A stretch of DNA of 64,000 nucleotides from CAWKDG01 sp963848355. GTDB taxonomy: Bacteria > Actinomycetota > Acidimicrobiia > Acidimicrobiales > UBA8190. The translations under genes were made by a program, and so were the position numbers. Location: assembly GCA_963848355.1 (NCBI GenBank), contig CAWKDG010000012.1:1240001-1304000 (forward strand), in the 5' to 3' direction. The notes below the pieces were generated by a model. The model saw only the letters and a program-made list of their open reading frames with translations. It did not search any database and was not told where the DNA came from. Shown one piece after another: positions 58,532 through 64,000 of the stretch (its first letter is position 1; every line of letters starts with the position of its first letter).

Positions 58532-59323
58532 TCACACCGTGGGTGGGTCGGGAAGGCTGCGCTCGAGGGCGTCCCAGCTCACGGCCGACCGGAGGCGTTC
58601 GGTCTCGGCCCGCTGACCGCCGTGCAGGCCGAAGAGGCGCTTCGACCAAAGGAGGTAGGCGGCGATGACGACGTTGAGCACGAAGGTGACGAGCTTCAGC
58701 GCGCTGACCGACGAAGTGAGCTCGTAGATCTCGAAGGGGATGAGGACGATGGTGGCCACGAAGGTGAGGTACTCGGCCCAGCGCCTGGCCAACCAGAGCC
58801 CCACCATCTCGGTGGCCTCGAGCGCTCCGTAGGCGACGACGACGCCACCGGCCTCGTAGAGATGGGTGGAGGTGATGGTGAAGAGGTGCTTGAAGTGGCC
58901 GAGGAAGGGATGGGCCTGTGACGGCCCGCCGAAGGCCTCGACGAGCTGGGTGTAGTCGTATTGCAGGGCGACATGGTCGCCGGCCACGAAGAAGATGATC
59001 ACGGCCACGACGGCGAGGACGGCGACGTGGATGGCACGGTCGCAGGCGATGAGGCGCAGGATGTAGCGGTCGCGCAACAGGCGCCCGCGCAGGGGGAGCT
59101 CGATCTCCTGCCGGTCGGGCACCGTGTCGCGGGCGGGCGCCGCCGGAGGAGGGACCGCCACCCAGTCGTAACAACGGAGACAGTGGTACCAACGGACGTC
59201 ACCGACCTGGCGGACGACGGCGGCGTCGGCCTCGGACACCCGGGCGGCGTCCGTACCGACGAGGACATGGCCCTGCCAGCCACAGGTGAACAGCTCGAAG
59301 CGGTTGACGGGTCGGGCGCTCAT
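58532..59323 (-). CDS. DUF2127 membrane protein with N-terminal zinc-ribbon-like segment
   Basis: A 263-residue protein. The first 60 residues contain FTCGWQGH and WYHCLRCYDWV, a possible CxxC-type zinc ribbon. The rest is a DUF2127-like membrane domain with four helices (AIHVAVLAVVAVIIFFVAG, YEAGGVVVAYGALEATEMVGLW, YLTFVATIVLIPFEIYEL, LVTFVLNVVIAAYLLW). The true start is ATG 59323; longer frames upstream cross the next promoter. TACCGT lies nine bases before the ATG. Function unknown. Confidence 0.82.
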   Translation of the reverse strand: MSARPVNRFELFTCGWQGHVLVGTDAARVSEADAAVVRQVGDVRWYHCLRCYDWVAVPPPAAPARDTVPDRQEIELPLRGRLLRDRYILRLIACDRAIHVAVLAVVAVIIFFVAGDHVALQYDYTQLVEAFGGPSQAHPFLGHFKHLFTITSTHLYEAGGVVVAYGALEATEMVGLWLARRWAEYLTFVATIVLIPFEIYELTSSVSALKLVTFVLNVVIAAYLLWSKRLFGLHGGQRAETERLRSAVSWDALERSLPDPPTV

Positions 59324-59384
59324 CGGCCTACGACGGTAGTGGTGGGGACGGTGGGGCTCCCGTGACGTACCCCGGGCGCCGACG

Positions 59385-59400
59385 CTGACGCCGGTGTCAG
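59385..59400. promoter_or_regulatory. palindromic operator candidate, copy 7
   Basis: CTGACGCCGGTGTCAG is a perfect CTGAC-N6-GTCAG palindrome 22 bases upstream of the GTG start of an acyl-CoA dehydrogenase gene. It lies immediately upstream of its -10 box TACGAT and therefore occupies the -35 region. It differs from copy 1 in only two central bases. Confidence 0.65.
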
Positions 59401-59410
59401 TGTCCCGGGC

Positions 59411-59416
59411 TACGAT
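59411..59416 (+). promoter_or_regulatory. -10 box of a leaderless promoter
   Basis: TACGAT ends six bases before the GTG at 59423. No Shine-Dalgarno sequence is present; CCCGGG hexamers flank the box. Confidence 0.5.
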
Positions 59417-59422
59417 CCCGGG

Positions 59423-60625
59423 GTGCAATTGCACTACGACGAGGAGACCGAGGCCTTCCGGGCCGAGTTGCGGGAATGGATGGAGGAGCACCTTCCGTCC
59501 GTGGAGGAGCGCCACGAGAAGGTGGTGTCGTCGGCCCACATCCCCGAGTGGGCCCGGCGCTGGCAGCGGGCCCTGTTCGACGCCGGCTGGCTGGTGCCGG
59601 GGTGGCCCCCCGAGTACGGCGGCCGCAACGCCACGCCCGTGCAGCAGATGGTGTACTTCGAGGAGCTGGCCCGGATCGGCGTGCCCCGCAGCTGCAACCC
59701 GCAGGGGCTGTCCATCATCACCCCTTCGATCCTGGACTACGGCACCGAGGACCAGAAGGCGCGCTTCGCTCTACCCACCTTGAAGGCCGAGGTCAGCTGG
59801 TGCCTGGGCATGAGCGAGCCCAACGCCGGCAGCGACCTGGCCGGGCTGCGCACGCGCGCCGAGCTCCACGGCGACCATTTCGTGGTGAACGGGCAGAAGG
59901 TGTGGACATCGGGCGCGCACCACTCCGACTACTGCTTCTGCTTCGTCCGCACCGATCCCGATGCGGCCAAGCACGCCGGGATCAGCGTGCTCATCATCGA
60001 CATGACCACCCCTGGCATCGAGACGCGTCCCATCGCCGAACTCACCGATCGCGACCACGCCGACTTCAACGAGGTGTTCTTCACCGACGTGATCGTGCCG
60101 GCCGAGAATCTCGTCGGTGAGCTGCACCACGGCTGGTCGGTCGCCGGCGGATCGCTGGCCCACGAGCGCGGGATGCTGTGGATCAGCGAGTCCACCAACC
60201 TCGAGCGGATGCTCCAGCGTGTCGTCGCCACCGCCACCACCCCCCTCCCGGGGGGGCGGCGCCTCGACGACGATCCCATGTTCCGTGACACCGTCGCCCG
60301 CGCCTACGTCCAGTCCCAGGCTCTGCGGCTCCTCGGGTACCGGGGCTTCGCCAAGTTCGCCAAAGGCGAGGCATCACCCGAGCACTCGGTGCTCAAGCTG
60401 CTCGGCAGCGAGCTACGGCGCAACCTCTCCCTCGACGTCGGCGAGGCGCTCGGCGCCCTCGGCACCGATCTGGCGCGCCACGACGCCCCTTCGGTCGGTC
60501 GGGGCGAGGCCGAAGCCTGGCTGCTCCACTGGATGCAGTCGTTCTCCGGGACCATCGCCGGCGGCACCTCGGAGATCCAGCGCAACATCATCGCCGAGCG
60601 TGTGCTCGGCCTTCCCCGGCGATAG
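59423..60625 (+). CDS. acyl-CoA dehydrogenase (400 aa)
   Basis: Acyl-CoA dehydrogenase with WPPEYGGRNATPVQQMVYF, LGMSEPNAGSDLAGLRTRAE, VNGQKVWTSGAHHSDYCFCF and IAGGTSEIQRNIIAERVLGLPRR. AGGT replaces EGT as in the other steroid-like members. It begins a plus-strand operon with a PaaK-like ligase and an AMP-binding protein. The gene appears leaderless, with the palindrome at 59385 in the promoter. A 23-bp tandem duplication begins at its stop codon. Confidence 0.94.
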   Translation: MQLHYDEETEAFRAELREWMEEHLPSVEERHEKVVSSAHIPEWARRWQRALFDAGWLVPGWPPEYGGRNATPVQQMVYFEELARIGVPRSCNPQGLSIITPSILDYGTEDQKARFALPTLKAEVSWCLGMSEPNAGSDLAGLRTRAELHGDHFVVNGQKVWTSGAHHSDYCFCFVRTDPDAAKHAGISVLIIDMTTPGIETRPIAELTDRDHADFNEVFFTDVIVPAENLVGELHHGWSVAGGSLAHERGMLWISESTNLERMLQRVVATATTPLPGGRRLDDDPMFRDTVARAYVQSQALRLLGYRGFAKFAKGEASPEHSVLKLLGSELRRNLSLDVGEALGALGTDLARHDAPSVGRGEAEAWLLHWMQSFSGTIAGGTSEIQRNIIAERVLGLPRR

Positions 60626-60669
60626 CACCGGCACACGACACGCAAGAGCACCGGCACACGACACGCAAG
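60624..60669. repeat. 23-bp exact tandem duplication
   Basis: The unit AGCACCGGCACACGACACGCAAG occurs twice without change, from within the stop codon of the acyl-CoA dehydrogenase gene to just before the ribosome-binding site of the PaaK-like gene. It looks like a recent replication-slippage duplication that lengthened the intergenic gap to about 61 bases. Confidence 0.85.
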
Positions 60670-60686
60670 GAAACGAGGAGAGACGC

Positions 60687-62009
60687 ATGCCGACCTATGG
60701 GCCCGAGGTTCTCGGACCACCACCGCGCGACACGTCCCAGAAGTATTGGGACCCCGAGATCCAGACGATGGACCCCGAACGCCTGCGTGCGCTCCAGGAG
60801 GAGCGCCTCGGGGTTCTGCTGGGCAAGGTCTTCAACAACCCCGTGCCGCTGTTCCGGGACAAGCTCATGGCCGCCGGCATCACGTCGCCGGCCGACATCA
60901 GGTCGCTCGACGACGTGCGCCACATCCCGTTGACGGTGAAGCAGGATCTGCGCGACGCCGAGGCCGAGGCACCGCCGTGGGGCACGTACCGCTTCACCGA
61001 TCCCCGTCAGGCCGTGCGGGTGGGCCAGTCGACGGGGACGACGGGCTCGCCCACCATCTCCATCTGGACGCGGCGTGACCTGTGGATCGAGTACGAGTCG
61101 TCGGCCCGCGTGTGGTGGCGCTACGGATACCGACCGGGGATGATCGTGACCCACGCCCACCCCGCCTACCTGTACGGCGGAGGCCCCATGCTGTCGGGCT
61201 CCTACGAGTACTTCGGCATGCTCAACGTGTGGGTCCCGCCGCCCGACACCGACGAGCTGGCCGAGCAGGGTCTGCGCTTCTGGACGAGGGTGAAGCCCGA
61301 CATCCCCTTCATGGGCTTCTCGACGGGACGGTTCTTCGAGGTGGCGGCCAAAGTGGGCATCGACCCCAAGGACGCCGGTCTCGAGTTCAAGGGCATGCCC
61401 GGCTTCGGCATGGGCAAGGGGATGCCCCTCATGACGGCGGGGGCCGAGTGCTTCGCCTACGTCGGCGGCGCCTGCGGCCAGATGCCCGGCGCCCACATCA
61501 ACGAGGACTGGGGCATCGTCCAGGCCGTCGACCCCGCCACCGGGGCCGAGGTGGCCGACGGGGAATGGGGCGACCTGGTCGTCACCACCCTCGACCGCGA
61601 CAACGGTCTGCTGCGCTACGACCTGGAGGAGGCGTGCGCCATCCTGCGCGAGCCGTGCTCCTGCGGCGAGACCTCGGTCAGGGGTCTGTGGGGCGGGCGC
61701 TTCAAGGACCTCATCGCCCTGCAGGGCACGCGTTTCCAGGCCAACGAAGTGGAGTCCGCCCTCCGGGGGGTCGGTGAGGTGAACGAGCCCACCCTCGAGT
61801 GGCAGATGGTCCGGCCCACCGACGAGACGCGACCCCTGGTGGTGCGGGTCGAGCGGGGGACGGGTGCGGGGGGCGACGACGCCGACATCGCCAAGCGGTG
61901 CGCCGGCGTCATCCGCGACGCCCTGGGCATCGACGCCGACGTCATCGTGCTGGCCCGCGAGGCCATCCCCCGTTCGGGCTACAAGGCGGGCCGGGTGGTC
62001 GACGAATGA
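60687..62009 (+). CDS. phenylacetate-CoA ligase-like (PaaK family) enzyme
   Basis: A 440-residue adenylate-forming ligase with the PaaK pattern: YWDPEIQTMDPERLRALQEE at the N-terminus, the loop VGQSTGTTGSPTIS, GGACGQMPGAHINEDWG, and LRYDLEEACAILREPCSCG with CxC-type cysteines. It ends in AIPRSGYKAGRVVDE with a Lys. It would activate an aromatic or alicyclic acid, but the exact acid cannot be told. GAGGAG lies six to seven bases before the ATG. The stop overlaps the next start (ATGA). Confidence 0.88.
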   Translation: MPTYGPEVLGPPPRDTSQKYWDPEIQTMDPERLRALQEERLGVLLGKVFNNPVPLFRDKLMAAGITSPADIRSLDDVRHIPLTVKQDLRDAEAEAPPWGTYRFTDPRQAVRVGQSTGTTGSPTISIWTRRDLWIEYESSARVWWRYGYRPGMIVTHAHPAYLYGGGPMLSGSYEYFGMLNVWVPPPDTDELAEQGLRFWTRVKPDIPFMGFSTGRFFEVAAKVGIDPKDAGLEFKGMPGFGMGKGMPLMTAGAECFAYVGGACGQMPGAHINEDWGIVQAVDPATGAEVADGEWGDLVVTTLDRDNGLLRYDLEEACAILREPCSCGETSVRGLWGGRFKDLIALQGTRFQANEVESALRGVGEVNEPTLEWQMVRPTDETRPLVVRVERGTGAGGDDADIAKRCAGVIRDALGIDADVIVLAREAIPRSGYKAGRVVDE

Positions 62010-63571
62010 CGGCGGGAACCTCGCCGTTCGGCGGCGGCCGCCCCGACGTCATGCACCGGGTGACCCTGGCCGACGTCCTGCGCGACCACGCCCGCAACCG
62101 GCCCGGGTCGACGGGGGCGGTGTGCGGCGAGTACCGGCTCGACTTCCTCGCCCTCGACGGGCGCGTGAACCAGCTGGCCCGTGCCCTGGCCGGCGCCGGG
62201 GTGGGCCTGGGGGACCGGCTGCTGTGGTTGGGACAGAACTGCCACCGCCTCCTCGAGGGCCTGTTGGCCGCGGCCAAGCTGGGGGCGGTGTTCTGCCCCG
62301 CCAACTGGCGGCAGAGCGCCGAGGAGTTCGCCTTCGTCGTGGGCGACTCCGATCCGAAGGTGGTGTTCTGGCAGGAGGCCGAGATCGGCGACACCCTGCG
62401 CCAGGTGCGCGAGGACACCGGTTCGAAGGCGCTGTGGCTGCAGCACGACGGGGAGGGCGACGGGAGCTACGAGTCGTTCATCGCCGACGCCCCCACCACC
62501 GATCCCGCCGTGGCCGTCGACGAGGGCGCGGCCGTGCTCATGATGTACACGGCCGCCTTCACCGGGAACCCGAACGGTGCCCTGCTGTCGCACCGGGCCC
62601 TCGTGATCCAGGGGTCGTACATGGCGCAGATCCAGGGCGTGGGCGCCGACTACGTCTACCTGAACTGCGGGCCACTGTTCCACGTGGCCACCTTCATGAC
62701 CACCCTCGCCACCTTCCTGTCGGGCGGGACGAACGTCTTCACCCCGAGAGCCGACGCCGCCGAGCTGTGCCGCCTCATCGCCGAGGAGGGGTGTACCGGG
62801 GCGTTCATCATGGGACCCACCATGGACCAGATCATCGAGCTGAACGCCGACGGCCGCTACGACCTGAAGACGCTGCGCGGCTTCCCCGGTCGGCGCGAGT
62901 GGACGGCCATGATCACCGTCGACACGAGCCCGTGGGGACAGAAGCCCGCCGGGTACGGCCAGACCGAGGTCATGGGGATGGCCACGTTGAACGCCCTGCA
63001 GCCGAGCATCGGGTCGAGTGGCCGGCCCGCCCCCTTCGTCCGCCTCGCCATGCTCAGCCCCGAGGGCGACGAGCTCCCCGCCGGCGAGACGGGCGAGATC
63101 GGCGTGCGGGGCCCCACCGTGATGAACGGCTACTTCAACCGACCCGAGCTCAACGCCGAGCGCCAGGCCCGTGGGTGGCACCACACCAACGACCTCGGCC
63201 GCATCGAGGCCGACGGATCGCTCACCTTCGTCGGTCCGAAGGGCCGGCTCATCAAGTCGGCGGCCGAGAACATCTATCCGGCCGAGGTCGAGGCGTGCCT
63301 GCGCAGCCATCCCGCCGTGGCCGACGCCGCCGTCATCGGCGTGCCCGACGCCACGTGGGGCCAGAACGTGACCGCCGTGGTGGTACTGGCCGAGGGGGCC
63401 ACGGCCACGGCCGACGACATCATCGGCCACTGCCGCGAGCGGATCGCCTCCTACAAGAAGCCCAAGGCCGTCGAGTTCGTCGACGTCCTCCCCCGGCAGG
63501 GTTTCGCCGTCGACTACGAGGCCCTCGACGAACGTTTCGGCGGCGGCGGCTACCCCGGCGTCGGGGCCTGA
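62006..63571 (+). CDS. AMP-binding acyl-CoA synthetase-like protein lacking key lysines
   Basis: A 521-residue ANL-superfamily protein of normal length. The phosphate-binding loop reads MMYTAAFTGNPNGALLSH, where Ser/Gly and the Lys of YTSGTTGxPKG are replaced. Near the C-terminus the usual GK motif reads LPRQGFAVDYEALDERF, without Lys. The hinge and acid motifs (YGQTEVMG, HHTNDLGRIEADGSLTFVG, KGRLIKSAAENIYP) are kept. It may be catalytically changed or act only in one half-reaction. It is the third gene of the operon and overlaps the converging SDR gene by 22 bases. Confidence 0.88.
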   Translation: MTAGTSPFGGGRPDVMHRVTLADVLRDHARNRPGSTGAVCGEYRLDFLALDGRVNQLARALAGAGVGLGDRLLWLGQNCHRLLEGLLAAAKLGAVFCPANWRQSAEEFAFVVGDSDPKVVFWQEAEIGDTLRQVREDTGSKALWLQHDGEGDGSYESFIADAPTTDPAVAVDEGAAVLMMYTAAFTGNPNGALLSHRALVIQGSYMAQIQGVGADYVYLNCGPLFHVATFMTTLATFLSGGTNVFTPRADAAELCRLIAEEGCTGAFIMGPTMDQIIELNADGRYDLKTLRGFPGRREWTAMITVDTSPWGQKPAGYGQTEVMGMATLNALQPSIGSSGRPAPFVRLAMLSPEGDELPAGETGEIGVRGPTVMNGYFNRPELNAERQARGWHHTNDLGRIEADGSLTFVGPKGRLIKSAAENIYPAEVEACLRSHPAVADAAVIGVPDATWGQNVTAVVVLAEGATATADDIIGHCRERIASYKKPKAVEFVDVLPRQGFAVDYEALDERFGGGGYPGVGA

Positions 63572-64000
63572 GGGGCGTCGAGGCGCTTCATCACCCCGGC
63601 CGAGATCCGGCGCGTCAGGCCCCGGGGCCCGAAACGGGGCGAGACGGCCACGACCTTGTTGAGCACGCCGGGGACACAGACGGCCTGGTTGCGGTCGAGG
63701 GCGGCCAGTCCCGAGGCGACGACGTCACCGGCGTCGCTCCAGGCCATGTCGGGGACACCCGAGCTCTTCACCCCGGCGCGCTCCTGGAAGTCGGTGCGGG
63801 TGAACCCCGGGCACAGGGCCGTGACGTGGACGCCGGCCTTGGCCACCTCGTCGTGGAGGGCCTCGGTGAACGACAGGACGAAGGCCTTGGTGGCCGAATA
63901 GGTGGCGCCGCCCGGTGCGGGGGCGAAGGCACCGATGGACGAGACGTTCAGCAGCTTCCCCGACCGGCGCGGCACCATGACGGCCAGGGCGGCGTGGCTC
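63550..64000 (-). CDS. short-chain dehydrogenase, C-terminal part (gene runs off the window)
   Basis: The last 149 or so residues of an SDR whose 5' end lies beyond base 64000. The visible part contains the catalytic Ser region LLNVSSIGAFAP, YSATKAF (Tyr and Lys), and LCPGFTRTDFQERAG. A basic C-terminal segment follows. The pattern resembles DltE/YqjQ-type SDRs. It converges with, and overlaps by 22 bases, the synthetase-like gene on the plus strand. Confidence 0.9.
   Translation of the reverse strand, partial: SHAALAVMVPRRSGKLLNVSSIGAFAPAPGGATYSATKAFVLSFTEALHDEVAKAGVHVTALCPGFTRTDFQERAGVKSSGVPDMAWSDAGDVVASGLAALDRNQAVCVPGVLNKVVAVSPRFGPRGLTRRISAGVMKRLDAPQAPTPG

Overview
This is a 64 kb, very GC-rich chromosomal window with dense gene packing on both strands. 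I infer an actinobacterium, most likely of the class Acidimicrobiia. Two membrane proteins begin with the WWIASDGKWYPP signature and a secreted amidase carries TGGGYWLVASDGG repeats, both of which I associate with that group. Codon choice, GTG starts, ATGA/GTGA stop-start overlaps and leaderless promoters also fit. I saw no rRNA, tRNA, CRISPR array, transposase or prophage gene.

The window is dominated by CoA-thioester catabolism. I count seven acyl-CoA dehydrogenases, five AMP-forming acyl-CoA synthetases plus one PaaK-like ligase, four thiolase-family proteins, two enoyl-CoA hydratases, two CoA-transferase loci, four short-chain dehydrogenases, two zinc alcohol dehydrogenases, one aldehyde dehydrogenase and four amidohydrolases. 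The substrate is not revealed. The inventory suits side-chain or ring degradation of a branched, alicyclic or steroid/terpenoid-like compound.

Layout. 0-7.5 kb: a ligase fragment, a minus-strand operon (haem-oxygenase-fold protein, thiolase, acyl-CoA dehydrogenase) and a divergent plus-strand operon (acyl-CoA dehydrogenase, ketosynthase-DUF35 fusion, SCPx-type thiolase). 7.5-11 kb: a lipoprotein hydrolase with a neocarzinostatin-like tail, a DUF1345-like membrane protein and an AAC(3)-family acetyltransferase. 11-17 kb: a minus-strand Liv-type ABC importer with fused LivH-LivM, followed by an SDR. 17-22.6 kb: fused CoA transferase, enoyl-CoA hydratase, acyl-CoA dehydrogenase and acyl-CoA synthetase. 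22.6-32.9 kb: further beta-oxidation genes, a frameshifted CaiB-type CoA transferase, SDR, zinc dehydrogenase and TetR. 32.9-37.7 kb: CMD-like protein, FGGY kinase, 2-hydroxyacid dehydrogenase, acyl-CoA dehydrogenase and DNA glycosylase. 37.7-44.7 kb: cell-envelope proteins and a GlxA-type regulator. 44.7-54.7 kb: an amidohydrolase-rich island around a TetR gene and its probable operator. 54.7-64 kb: SDR, a DUF35 plus Ltp2-like pair, small proteins, TetR, DUF2127, acyl-CoA dehydrogenase and two ligases.

The most interesting unexplained signal is a shared 16-bp palindrome, CTGAC-N6-GTCAG. It occurs at seven places, five perfect and two with one mismatch, and all seven lie at the 5' ends of catabolic or transport genes, which suggests one regulon. 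Several of these genes also appear leaderless, with a -10 box six to eight bases before the start codon. Four genes are broken by frameshifts, two of them in the same nine-base GC context, so sequencing error must be excluded before calling them pseudogenes.
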